From Psilocybe azurescens (Eukaryota > Basidiomycota > Agaricomycetes > Agaricales > Agrocybaceae): 20,026 nt of DNA. Location: positions 1 to 20,026 of the forward strand of contig JAJIRX010000485.1 in the NCBI GenBank assembly GCA_023853785.1. Direction: 5' to 3'. The translations under genes and the position numbers were made by a program. The notes under the pieces are model-generated. The model worked only from the letters and a program-made list of their open reading frames with translations, was not told the origin of the DNA and searched no databases. Positions 1 through 10,059 of the stretch are shown here, in pieces (the first letter of the stretch is position 1; every line of letters begins with the position of its first letter).

Positions 1-1050
1 GGTTCAATCTGTACTTAACAATCCCCAGGGCAGTCCACAGATGACTTATAAAAGCCTGCTTATCAAGTCTAATAGACCTGACATTGAATATAACAATGGT
101 GATCGCTCACAAAACCAGGTAGCACCTAATTGCTTAAGGTGAACTGCAGTGTCTGATCTCTTATCACACAAATCACTAGTCCTCAAAGTGTTAACACTAG
201 AATTCTTATTCGAGTAAATTCTGATATCAAATCTGGGTGTAGATTACTTGGTTCCTATTCTAAGATAGGGCTGCTTTTATAGACTAAATAGATACTTTGG
301 CTTGTGATAATTGAAAGAGACTAAGAGAAAAGGAAGGAAATGGACTGCATGCTGCTAGCCTTTGCTGCACCAATTATAATAGTGGAAAGTACTAGTTTGC
401 CTGGGCTAATGGCGCTTATTTGAAGATAACATGGTTGTCCATGGCAGTGCCTTCTTGGGTAGCGATCACCCGACTTATTTTATCAGATGGCTCGCTAAGG
501 TATGTCAGGACTAGATTAGGGTATATTTCCTAGGAAACCCTACCAAGGTTCCCAAGCACAGTTGCTATTGGTTTAGGACCTCCTGGAACAGCAGGTGCCC
601 TTATCATGAGGCAAGTTACCTCTAGTATTGTGTGGTGATCGCTGGCTGGGTGATCGCCACTCACGTTGGCTGCATTGCAAATTACAAGTTTTTATAGTCG
701 GATCTAGTAGACTGCTATATGCTGAGTTGTACACAGATTTCAATTGCCAATACATTCGGTCTGTGGAAGATCACCCGTGTGGCGCAGTGATGTCTGATCC
801 CCGCGGTTGATCGCCTATTTTAGTGAACAGCCTTTGTGAGGCCTGGACATGGTGATCACTTTTATTAATAAGGTTTTCATCACTTGGCAACGCTTGTAAG
901 GCACTGGTGGGTGTTACCTCTTGTAAGAGCAAGGCATTTTTTAAGAGCTTTCTTATATGGGACTAATAGCATGATCAATGGAGCGGGCAATCACTTTGGA
1001 CGTCGGTTAGGGTTGTTTGATAGCTGTGTAGGAAACTAAAGGTAGTCTTT
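1..1050. other. AT-rich non-coding DNA with a recurring GGTGATCGC motif
   Basis: No reading frame here resembles a known protein and no splice-site series was found. The exact 9-mer GGTGATCGC occurs at 98-106, 634-642 and 649-657 on the plus strand and at 462-470 on the minus strand. Near matches are at 769-775 (GATCACC), 805-815 and 851-859. The stretch could be part of an uncharacterised transposable element, because it lies immediately upstream of a copia relic, but I found no terminal repeats that would delimit it. Confidence 0.4.
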
Positions 1051-1797
1051 GATGTTAGAAATAGACAATAATGCACAAATCAGTAGCTATACTGATGAGT
1101 AACAATAGAGTCAAATCTCAAATGCGCAACAATGACAAGTATGAGTGAAAATAGTAAATTGCTTTGTAGACTCCAAATCTTGTTCTAGTGTCTTTGCCTC
1201 AGACATAGTAGGAATACTGGTCTTTACATGGCTAAGTGTCTAAAAATGGCGAGCGTGACTATAGGTGTCCACAATTATTGCGCCAAAACACCAAACCTAT
1301 AATTACATGACAAATTATATATCACCGGAACCGTCTCAACGAGGGGATTCCGGATCAGTGATCAGAATTTGAATAACTTTACTCTACAAAAAGTTATTAA
1401 CAGAACAGTGTAAAAACACCGAAAAGAGCGAATTCTAACTAAGTGTCCATTTGTACAAGTCCAAATATCAAGTGTAGAACATTAGAAACAAAGTGTTTAA
1501 TCACAAAAACTAACATTTGATTCGTAGCACTGATTAATAGGCCACATACACCTTAGTTAGTTTGTGGTCTATTACTCTTGTTGGCCCACTAGGAAGTAAA
1601 GCCTCAAAGCCTAATAGTCTGGCGTATCTCCTACCCTTCACTAGTATAATGTACTAGTTTATTACAGATAACAATCAAAAATAAGGGCCACTGTATCTCA
1701 CTATGAATTGTAAGCTCAGAATGATTTACACCCTTTCACCGGCCCCGCACACTGGATTACCGACAACTGCTCAAATCACTCGCAGTTATGAAATTCG
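1051..1797. other. AT-rich leader upstream of the copia relic, possibly degraded LTR/UTR
   Basis: No gene is visible. The segment lies directly 5' of the Gag remnant, where the 5' LTR and leader of a copia element would be expected. The sequence TGTTAGAAATAG near 1053 resembles an LTR start, but no matching end or second LTR copy was found, so this is weak. An imperfect hairpin is present at 1321-1362, with arms CCGGAA (1325-1330) and TTCCGG (1348-1353) and outer ATCAC/GTGAT arms. Confidence 0.25.
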
Positions 1798-2614
1798 CTG
1801 GAGAAGTGGCAAATTGCTGAAGCCACTGTCAAGCAGTGCATTGCTAGCACTGTCCCTGATTCTATTTTCAACCAATCAAATCTAAGAAGACAGCAAAAGA
1901 TGTCTGGGACGCTATTGCTGATATCTTTGAAACCTGCTCAACCATGGTCACAATTGACTTGAGGCTAAAGCTTCAGAATGTCAAGTGCGGTGACGCCGAG
2001 GATGGCCGTACCCACTTTGACAAGCTTGCTGATATGAAGGAATGCCTTGCATCTTACAGAGTTGACCTTGAGGATCACGAATATGCTTCTATTCTCATTG
2101 GTTCACTCCCTTCTATCTATGACTCTACACTCTCATCCATCCTTGCATCTGCTAAACTTAGAAAAACCACACTCGACCCAGATACTGTGACCAGTTTTAT
2201 CATCAACGACTTTGATAGACGCAAACTGACAAAGAAGAAAGGGAAGGGGCATGGGGATGGGGATGCTGCATACTATGCTGGAGGTGTGAAAGGAGGAAGT
2301 CAAAAGGGGGTGGAAGGGAAGACAAAGTTTGCCACAACTGCTTGAAGAAAGGTCACTTCAAGGCAGATTGTTGGGCAAAAGGTGGAGGAAAGGAGGGTCA
2401 AGGACCCAAAGGAAGGAAGGGTGGAGGGAGCGACCAGAAGGCTGAGGCAAATGTGGCGGATACCAAGGAGGAGGATGGCATATGGGCTGTGCAGGATAAC
2501 GAGATGGAGATGACTGACTGGGAGGATGACAGCAGTGAGAGCACTGACTGGTCATTATTGAGCAACAATTCAAGTGGAATTCGAGCACTTACCAGAATCA
2601 TTCCACATTCCTGA
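1798..2614 (+). pseudogene. Copia Gag polyprotein remnant (UBN2 domain plus CCHC zinc knuckle)
   Basis: The frame beginning at 1798 (LEKWQIAEATVKQ) passes by a frameshift near 1873 into the frame containing 'KDVWDAIADIF' and continues to the stop at 2343-2345. It has the hydrophobic/charged pattern of the UBN2 gag-polypeptide family, including 'ILIGSLPSIYDS'. A further frameshift near the G-run at 2306-2310 leads to the zinc knuckle CHNCLKKGHFKADC (2330-2371), a canonical C-x2-C-x4-H-x4-C nucleic-acid-binding motif. A Gly/Lys-rich linker and an acidic tail follow, ending at a stop at 2612-2614. In an active element this protein packages the RNA into virus-like particles. Here the frame is broken. 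Confidence 0.8.
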
Positions 2615-3310
2615 TACCGATCCACTGAATGCTGACTGTCTTTGCTCCATCATGCTCACACAAAATGTCGACCACGCACACATCGCTATCTATGAAGATT
2701 CCATGCCTGAACTCCAATCAGTAACAGCCACCTCAATCTCATCAGATGAAAGCTATCTTACCTCATATAACAATGTAGACTCTATGCCTGACCTCGAATC
2801 CATTGCAAGAAATTCTGATGATGGAGAGAGCAGCTGTGAGGATGACTCTGACTTAGAGGAAGCAGAGAAGACGATGTTTGCCAGTGTGGCCTTGATAGGA
2901 ACACTGAAACTCGTAAAGCTGAAAGTGACTTGTATGACTCAGGAGCATCATCAGGGTACGCATTCATCATGGATGGAGGATGTGTCTCATGGAGCTCTTG
3001 CAAACAAGAGCTTGTCACCCTATCCACCACGGAGGCCAAATACGTTGCAGCAACACATGCCAAAGAAGCTATCTGGCTTTGCAACTTCATTGGAGAAGTT
3101 TTTGGTCCACTAACCACCCAACAACTCTTCACTGCGACAATCAATCTGCCATCGCTATTGCCACCAACGGAAACTTTCACATGCGAACCAAGCACATCGA
3201 CATACACTATCATTTCATCTGCTACGTCGTCAAGAATGGTTCAATCATCCTTATTTATTGCCCTACGGATGACATGACAGCTGACACGAGGTCTTTCCTT
3301 TCCCCACAAT
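2574..3310 (+). pseudogene. Copia protease motif fused to RNase H (integrase and RT deleted)
   Basis: From 2574 an acidic Ser/Asp/Glu-rich spacer leads by frameshift near 2905 into 'ETRKAESDLYDSGAS', the aspartic-protease active-site region of copia Pol. The next codons are 'SGYAFIMDGG' and 'SWSSCKQELVTLSTTEAKYV', which belong to RNase H. A frameshift near 3127 brings 'CDNQSAIAIATNGNF' and 'RTKHIDIHYHFICYV', and the end is 'PTDDMTADT'. In the usual TEAEY motif the second Glu is Lys here, so the RNase H site is probably damaged as well. About 1,000 residues expected between protease and RNase H are missing. Confidence 0.8.
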
Positions 3311-3312
3311 CC

Positions 3313-3600
3313 ATATGGACTCCAGTGGACTCCAGTGGACTCTCTGTCCAGCCAAACTGGCTGACAGATTGTCCAGTCCACTGGACTGGAACGGACTGCA
3401 GTCCACTGCAGTCCACTGGACTTGCATTGACTCCTGCCAAATTTTCAGTCCAGTCTCAGTCCAGTGGATTATGAGTCCAGTCAAGTCCACTGAGTCCACT
3501 GGAGTCCACTGGACTGGGGTTAAATATTCACTGAACAACAACAAATAATATATTTATTAGCACAGTCCAGTTGAATCCACTGGAGTCCACTGGATGCAAC
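3313..3600. repeat. TCCAGTGGA/TCCACTGGA minisatellite, left block
   Basis: The block consists of irregular 10- and 15-base units such as GGACTCCAGT and GTCCACTGGA. TCCAGTGGA and TCCACTGGA are reverse complements of each other, so units occur in both orientations and can pair into many small hairpins. Apparent reading frames of the type HWTPVDSSGL arise from the repeat in several frames and on both strands, and I do not regard them as genes. A related block lies at 4611-5060. Confidence 0.85.
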
Positions 3601-3872
3601 AATTAATGCAATATCTGAAGTATGATCATTAGTTATTAATATTAATTGCAAAAATAAAAGAGTAAAATCAATGGAAATAAACTCTATGAAATAACAATTA
3701 AATGAAATAATAGTTGAATATACTTGGGAGCAAAGCCTCCTATGGATACAATTTTGTATTTTGTTCAGTCCGCGGGGTCAAATTTCACAAGCACATGTGA
3801 CATGCACGTGTGCCCGGCATCAGCTGATCGGCACAACAATGATCAAATAAACGACCCCAACCTTTCTTCCGA
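3601..3872. other. AT-rich spacer between repeat blocks
   Basis: The left part (3600-3720) is strongly AT-rich with short A/T runs. The right part (3760-3870) is of mixed composition. Nothing resembling a gene or an element end was seen. Confidence 0.4.
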
Positions 3873-4440
3873 CTACCACCACCACCACCTCGTCGGTCGG
3901 AGCCAGGCGACAACCAACCCGATGCGACAGAGGATGACAACAACCGTGACAGCCACGCCAACGACAACGACAATGACAGCAACAACGAGGACCCAGACGA
4001 GGAGGACCACAAACGCAACGACAAGGACCCGGACAAGGACGAGGCGAAGACCCGGACATAGGCGAGGACAACCTGGACGGGACAACAGCAACGAGGATGC
4101 AGACGGATGGGGACAACAGGGACAACGCGGACACGGACGGTGGCTGCAACAACGATGAGGACACAGACGGTGGCTGTGACAGCGACGAGAGCAGACGGGA
4201 CGACGGGGACGAGGACGCAGACGCAGACGTGACAGCAATGAGGACACGGATGACAGGGACAAGGACAAGGACGCGGACACGGACGGCAGCTGCGACAGGG
4301 ACAAGGATGGACGGGGACAACAGGGACAAGGACAAGGACAAGGATGCAGACGCAGATGACAGGGACAAGGACAAGGACAAGGACGTGGACGGTGGCTGCG
4401 ACAGTGACAAGGACAGACATGGTACCGACCCGACGGACGA
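3873..4440 (+). repeat. Degenerate GGACAA-type hexamer tract with an acidic Asp-rich frame
   Basis: The tract is built from GAC-containing hexamers (GGACAA, GGACGC, GGACAC). Because the period is six, every frame gives a dipeptide series: Asp-Lys/Asp-Ala in one frame, Thr-Arg in another, and Ser/Leu/Pro-rich products on the minus strand. One plus-strand frame from 3873 to the TAG at 4059-4061 begins with a Pro run and becomes Asp/Asn/Glu-rich ('DPDEEDHKRNDKDPDKDE'). The Asp-rich frame then reappears near 4097-4440 after a frame change. It may derive from a low-complexity acidic protein, but no conserved domain or start context supports a gene. Confidence 0.7.
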
Positions 4441-4610
4441 CATGTACGATGGTAAAGTACTGCTCCTGCCCCCTTTTTTATTTTTTTTATTTTATTCGCT
4501 TTTTCTTCATTTTGTCTTGGCCCTCGCATGTAGATATGTAGTAATGTATTAAATAGTTATTAATATACTGTATTCCACTAATCTGAATTTATATTAAGAT
4601 TGAATTTATT
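4441..4610. other. T-rich and AT-rich spacer
   Basis: A T-rich run around 4475-4510 and AT-rich DNA up to 4610 separate the hexamer tract from the right minisatellite. The 15-mer GATGGTAAAGTACTG at 4448-4462 recurs exactly at 4786-4800 inside the right repeat block. Confidence 0.5.
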
Positions 4611-5060
4611 TACTGTATCAAGTCCAGTGGACTACAGTGGACTACAGTTATTTTAGTCCATATTCACTGTATAGTATAAGATCTACTAAAGTGCAGTGGA
4701 ATCCACTGGAGTCCACTGGACTCTGTTTACCTTTTACACTCAGTATATAGGCAAGTCCAGTGGAGTCCATATGGACTGTGTGGGGGATGGTAAAGTACTG
4801 GGACATCCGTTGGACTTCCATTGGAATTCCGTTGGACTTGTCCACTGGAATTCCAATGGTCATGTCCAGTGGGATTCCGATGGACTTCCATTGGACTTCT
4901 GTTGGTCCTGTCTGGTCATTTCCAGTGGACAGTCTGTTGGACTTGTAGTCCGGTCAGACTTTCACTGGAATCTCACTGGAATCTCACCGGAAAATTTTAG
5001 CAGTCCTAGACCAGAAAATTTGTCATTCTGAATATAGAAAGTCCATGGAGTCCGACTGGA
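4611..5060. repeat. TCCAGTGGA/TTGGACTTCC minisatellite, right block
   Basis: This is the same family of short units as the left block, in several sub-variants: TCCAGTGGA near 4620-4760, GTTGGACTTCCATTGGAAT near 4808-4900, and CACTGGAATCT near 4963-4985. The palindrome TCCATATGGA occurs here (4766-4775) and also at the left edge of the left block (about 3309-3318). Repeats stop at about 5070, just before the F-box coding signal, so this block probably marks the breakpoint that removed the N-terminus of that gene. Confidence 0.8.
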
Positions 5061-5189
5061 GTCCGACCAAAAATGGGGGCCGTGTAAAGACCTCCGATTT
5101 CGGGACTGGGTATTATGACTTCGATGTGTTACACCTTCATCTTCATCTTTTTCATCTACCCTTTAACAGACGGACTGGGTACGATAATG

Positions 5190-6920
5190 CGACCCCACAG
5201 ATGACTCGCAAGATGCGGCTGTACGACGCACTCTATACCCAGCTCCCGCGCTTCGAGCAGCTGCACACGCTCGTCCTCGACAGCACGGTCGTCCGTTGCA
5301 CACACACTACGTCCTGGGTGGCATGCGCGCGCTGCGCACACTCAGCCTCGTAAACTGCACATATCCGCCTCGCCGATAAGTTCCGAGATCAAATCGCGGC
5401 GGTGCGCGAGTTGGCTGAGTCCAAACTGGGCATCCGCTCGAGCTCCGGGTGGCGTGGGGGTCATTGGATCCTATGTCTTCTTCGTTGTCGAACACAGCGG
5501 CGCCCATGATAGCAGCACCGACGCGCCTCGAGTGGAGCGGGTCGCGCGCGGAGTGGGCGGCGAACATGCACATCCCGTCTGAGTACCCGTTCGGGCGGCT
5601 CAGTATCACGGCGCTCGTGCTGGATAGAATTCATAGCGGCGAGAGCACGGGCGGGAATGATTGGGACCAGGAAAGGAACGCGTTCCATCCGATGGGGTTG
5701 GTGTTTGCGAGGGGGCTGGAGAAGTTGAGGGTGGTTTGGACGCCAGGGGCGGCAGAGGCGTGGGCGTTTGCGTGGGCGACATATGGGGAGGATGGTGGAG
5801 ATGCGCCTTGGAGTTGCAGTGGGATCGCCAAATGGACTGGGGTGTTGGACAACATCAAAGATTTAGACGTTACATTCCCCATGCTGACGCGGACCTGGTC
5901 AACTCCTTTGTCGCCTTCGTTGGGTGCTGCACGCGCACTGATATATTAAGTACAGGCAAAGGCAAGGGCAAAAGAAAGGGAGGGAAATAGGAGAGGCCCG
6001 AGGATCCGGCTGGTAGTGGAGCGACATAATTTCTCGGAGCAGGATGTGGCACTGTGTTGATTCCAGTGGCGGGTGTGTGGAGCTATGAGGGCCCGCTGGT
6101 GTTTGCGAGGACGTTTTGGGTGTGAGTGGTGTCGAAGTCGACGCCGGCGACGATGAAAACGTAAACACGAACGCAAACACGAACACGGACAGGTGTTTAC
6201 GCAAAGTCGTGATGACCGAGTCCCTTGAGCTGCCCGCGCTTCTTCGTGGCCTCGAGGATCTCCCCAAGAGCGTGCAGTCACTAGAGGTGAGGATGCAGAC
6301 GTGGGATGTGGAGGTGCTCTTGCGGTGCGCAAGCTGTTTCAGGACATGCGGGAGCTGGTGGTTTGGTACGGCGGGGACGAGTTTGGGGAGGTGAGTCGGG
6401 GTTTCTTTTTTCTCTCGCTCTCTTTCACACACTTGATGGGTCTTTGGTCTGTTGTTCTGATTTTTTATTTCACTTTTTATAGGACTTCTTGCAACACTCG
6501 GCACAAACATTCTCTCCGACCTGCCGAATCTGACGATTCTCAAGCTCATGCGGGATACATTGTACGTACAGCAGCAGATTAATTTGAGTAACAGCACTAC
6601 GGATGATGAGGATGACGAAGATGGGGATGGGGATGGGGATGGTGGGGACGGTCTTTGGCGGTGATACGAGTGCGGACGACGACGGCCCATCGACATTGTC
6701 CCCTCTTTCGCACTCGCCAGCCCGATCCCACACCAAACGCAAGCCAAAGCCTCCTTTAGAATCCCAAGAACAGTCCCTGATGAATAGGAGCGGCCTGAGG
6801 GACTACCTTGCCAGGTGGGGCCGGTATTGTAAGATGTTAAGGTGTGTGCAGGTTCGTAGGGATAAAGTGTGGGAGAGGGTGTTTGAGGGCGATGGGTTGA
6901 GGGAGAGGAAGGTTGGGTGA
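5190..6920 (+). pseudogene. F-box/LRR-type protein relic, N-terminus lost
   Basis: The coding signal starts within 'QMTRKMRLYDALYTQLPRF' and 'LHTLVLDSTVV'. A frameshift near 5299 gives 'THYVLGGMRALRTLSLVNC', a leucine-rich-repeat pattern common in agaricomycete F-box proteins. Further pieces are 5449-5949 ('LEKLRVVWTPGAAEAW'), 6206-6318 ('LPKSVQSLEVRMQTWDVEVL') and, after another shift, 'VRKLFQDMRELVVWYGGDEF'. A good intron lies at 6391-6482 (GTGAGT...TATAG), after which a one-base shift restores 'LGTNILSDLPNLTILKLMR'. The C-terminus 'RRDKVWERVFEGDGLRERK' followed by TGA at 6918-6920 matches the usual ending of this family. Such proteins act as SCF ubiquitin-ligase substrate adaptors. The F-box itself is not visible and at least five frame breaks are present, so it is probably non-functional. 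Confidence 0.6.
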
Positions 6921-7866
6921 CGGATGAGTTTTTTCTTTCTTTTCTTGTGTGTTTAATTTGAATATTTTTGGTGTTGGTGCTACTGGCGTTCGACTCTCCA
7001 GCATGAGCTGTATGCTCTGACTCCTTCCATATGCCTTTCTTCCTTCCTTCTTTATTGATATTGTCATCCTCTTATTCGTTCGTTCTATGTAGGTTACATG
7101 TAAAGGTAAACAATCCTACTATGCTTGCCCTGTATACATGCACAATACTCGAGCATACAGTGAATGCAATGAATGATATAGTTCAACCCTTCCAGTGCAC
7201 GACGTCGGACGCCAACCCTCAACGACCGCATTATAGTATCTCGTTGATTGTACAGCGGAGATCACGATTGTTACAAAACCGTTCAGTAAATGGAATTGAA
7301 TTGATGAAAATCTTACTCATTTTCCACTTCGGTTCCTCTGAACGCCGTCTGTCAAGAGTCTAGACTTTGGCTTGATATGTTCTTGGACTTGAGTACATGA
7401 ATTAGAAAGGACTTCGGACGATCAGGTCTGGGCAGTAGACAATCGGACGACTGTGACGCGGTGCCGGTGCTCTACCGGCACGTTATACGCATTGTGCCTC
7501 GCCTGTGCCGCTGCACTCGATGTAAGAATAAACGAAATGGAGGGCCAATGGGAAGCCGAAGCTCTGCGAAGGGTGTGGGTGTACTTTTTTGGTGGGTGTG
7601 CAAGTGAAGCGCTCGGATCCTGGGCTCGGGGTCGATTGAATCTGAAATTAGGATGCCGCGTACTATGTGGGCACTGAGGGAAGGAAGAAAGGGGTCACAA
7701 GTCCACGCGCACTAGTCCCCGTGTCGTACCCAGGACTGAAGATTGAGTCACGTGTGATGCAGGAATTGAACTGAATTGAAATAGATCTGCAGCTTTCCCT
7801 TCTTTCCTCTCCTTCTTCTTCAGGGTTCTGTGCTGTTCCCTTCCGAGTCCACGGAGAGTTATTTAC
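6921..7866. other. Intergenic region without a supported gene
   Basis: Only short frames occur here, for example 7031-7363 and 7453-7677, and I recognise none of them. The base composition is mixed. The interval separates the F-box relic from the next plus-strand coding signal and probably contains the 3' flank of one and the promoter of the other. No repeat or hairpin stood out. Confidence 0.4.
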
Positions 7867-8844
7867 ATGGCCGCTGTCTCGTCGATGCTGAGCGTCTTTT
7901 CCTGCTGCCTCCAACGCAAGCCCACGGCGGCGATGGCGAGTCCTTTCGTGAATCCATACCATGTTGGGTTCTATTCTGTATTGACCAGGGACGAGCATGT
8001 GGGCTGGAATATCAGACATGGGCCCGAATGAGCACACATTTTTGATACCAGCTACTAACGACCCGACGCCGTGAGTTTTCTGCTTCTCTTTACCCTGTAC
8101 TTTGTCCCTGTCCTGTTCCTGCCCATGTAAGGACGACGATGGCTCCCGCAACAGTTTCTCATTATTACTGAATAGTCATAGGTCCTCGCAGAGCGCGTAT
8201 GTGATCGAAACACCAGCAGATGAAGCAGCGGATGTCGCATATTGTGCGGTCGAGAGAGGGTGAGTGTTCTGCTGCCTCCTTCCTCTCCTTTCTTTCGTCC
8301 TTCTTTCCTGTCCCTTCTCCTTCCCCCTCTCTTCCTCCTCCCCTCCTCGCCTACTTCCCTCCGCGTTTTCCCCTTGTGCAACCCCTTTTCCTACATCCTT
8401 CCTAATGAGCACACAGACTAAAATTTTCCCTCCCCTCTCAAAAATAAAGAGAAATGGTCAACGTAATATCCCACCTCCCGTTCAACCTGTACAACCAAAA
8501 ATTCTTCAAATCCAAATACTTGTCTTCCCAGTCGGCGATGAAAGTTCCGTATCCTCTTCTTTGCCTTCGCGCGGTCGACATCTGCGTCGACGTCACGCTC
8601 CGCGCGGAATTTGAAGTTGCATCGGCCGTCGCTCAATTTCCCGCTGTGCGCTTCTTATAATGCGGGCACGGCAGGCAACGTTCAGGGGCATATCGGTGCG
8701 CCGCTGACGAGCAACGCGGTTGGCACCCCTATATCAGGATACGGAGCAGGAGCAGGAGGATCGTCCAGGTCATCGTCCCTCGCGTCCCGTGAGGGTCGTG
8801 CGAAGAGGAAGGACGTCGGTGTGGGTGCGATTTACCAAGCTTGA
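7867..8844 (+). pseudogene. Small basidiomycete protein with Cys-Cys N-terminus, multi-exon and frameshifted
   Basis: ATG at 7867 (or in frame at 7885) gives 'MLSVFSCCLQRKP', a short N-terminus with adjacent cysteines that could be lipidated. Downstream pieces are 'MGPNEHTFLIPATNDPTP' ending at a GTGAGT donor (8071), 'QQMKQRMSHIVRSRE' ending at a GTGAGT donor (8260), and 'EMVNVISHLPFNLYNQ' starting after an AG at 8450-8451. The last junction (8260-8451, 192 nt) keeps phase. The order Cys-Cys, EHT-LIP, VRS-EG, MVNV, PFNL recalls a conserved hypothetical protein of mushrooms whose function I do not know. One-base shifts occur near 8205 and between 7940 and 8018, and the C-terminal half (ending 8842-8844) is Ser/Gly-rich and uncertain. 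It could be an intact gene in an error-bearing assembly. Confidence 0.5.
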
Positions 8845-9760
8845 TCTTATGACACAGAGGAGGTGGAAGGTGGAAAAGACCAAGCGACCCCGCATCTCCA
8901 CGATCCTCATCCACCCTCCACGTTCGTCGCCATCACGATCTTCCTATTCTTCGTCATCATCCTCGTCCTCTTTGTCGTCGCCTTCACTCCGCTCTCCATC
9001 TCCATCTCCTCTCTATCTCCTTCCTTGCCTAAAACAGAGGGCAACGCAGCGACGCACCACCCGAAACCTTGTGTGTCGCCCTCGTCCTCGCCCGCGTCAA
9101 CTGCCAGCGCCGTGCGTGAGCATTCAGGATACAAGATGTAGGGCCGCTGGTCTTTAACTCGAGCGACTGAAGATTGGAGGGCAGCGATGTTGATGCATGC
9201 CGCGGGTGCGGGCTGGTGGGCATGGACAGCTGGCTATGCTGGTTATGCTGGTTATGGCTATTTATGACAGAAAAGATTCCACCGCGCGTCTATCCGTGGC
9301 TGCCTCCAGCCTCACGTCAGCGTCCGCGTCGAGACTCGAGTTCATGTGTGCCTCCACTCCCGATTCCGCGCATACATTCAACCCACCTCCACCTCCACCC
9401 ACCTCCATTATCGCGCGTCGTCTAATCTATATTCGATTACTGTCACCCACCGCCCAAAACATCACCGATACTACTGACTAACAATACCAATACCAAACCA
9501 CAGTTGTACCGCCGGTAATGCCGCCACCTTCGCCACCAAACTGTTCTAACGGGTCACGAAATCCTATACCACCAGCTACTATCACCATCGCCACCACACG
9601 CATATGCGTATGCGCGGGGTCATGGCTTGATGAATCCGGCGCTGGCTCTGGCTCTTACTCGTATTTCCCGACTCAGCGACGGCCCTCATACCCACTCTCT
9701 GTCTCTCTCTCTCTTCCCTATCTGTCATCCTCGTCCTCTTGATTGTATTCAACGATGATC
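8845..9760. other. Low-complexity Ser/Pro-rich stretch, possible degraded gene
   Basis: A TC-rich tract at 8920-9030 gives a poly-Ser frame. An overlapping frame at 8863-9141 contains a possible membrane span ('TIFLFFVIILVLFVVAFTP'), but both could be by-products of the TC repeats. A short tandem GCTGGTTAT repeat lies at 9234-9258. A good branch site and acceptor (ACTAAC near 9477 and CAG near 9502) precede a Pro-rich frame ('MPPPSPPNCSNGS') that runs to 9742. This hints at a spliced plus-strand gene or its relic. I cannot assign a family, and no complete exon chain could be built. Confidence 0.25.
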
Positions 9761-10059
9761 ATGATCAAACTACTCTCAAAAAAATCCTGTTGACGCTGTT
9801 GGTGCGCACACATGCTCGTTTGCACCTCTTGGTATGTTATATTATCGTTCGAGGACCGTCCGATCTTCCATCCGCGCACTCTGTCTCTTCGCGACACGGA
9901 GATTTAACATACCCTTTCACTTCCGCTTCCTCTTCTCTAGCCTTGATTACACAATATCGACGTTACACTTTCCCGCGTCTTGCTTATTTTATTGCTATTC
10001 CTATCTCGTATGCTTTCTTGACGATATACTGACTTAGTGTACCCACACGTTGCCTCTCA
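9761..10059. other. No gene seen
   Basis: Frames of about 65-97 codons exist but none resembles a known protein. The sequence is pyrimidine-rich on the plus strand. Confidence 0.3.

Larger units (their letters stand above)
1798..3310 (+). mobile_element. Decayed, internally deleted Ty1/copia LTR retrotransposon
   Basis: In order, the element shows a UBN2-type Gag, a CCHC zinc knuckle, an acidic spacer, the protease signature LYDSGAS and then the C-terminal half of RNase H, ending with the copia-typical 'CPTDDMTADT'. Between protease and RNase H, integrase and reverse transcriptase are absent; the protease motif runs directly into RNase H in one frame (near 2940-2956). At least four further frameshifts separate the recognisable pieces. 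No flanking LTR was identified: the 3' side passes directly into minisatellite repeats at about 3313. It cannot encode its own mobility. Confidence 0.85.

Noticed and set aside
1..11. tRNA B-box-like GGTTCAATC
   Set aside because: No A-box, acceptor stem or cloverleaf can be formed within the window; similar strings at 3238 and 11177 are also isolated.
3255..3548. Trp/Ser/Gly-rich frames (HWTPVDSSGL-like) on both strands
   Set aside because: They are translations of the TCCAGTGGA minisatellite; similar peptides appear in several frames and at 4696-5031.
3238..3600. 3' LTR of the copia element
   Set aside because: No TG...CA unit matching any upstream sequence was found; the DNA after RNase H is minisatellite.
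3785..4529. Long minus-strand frames of about 207-218 codons rich in Ser, Leu, Pro and Val
   Set aside because: They are antisense readings of the period-6 hexamer tract, which is open in all frames.
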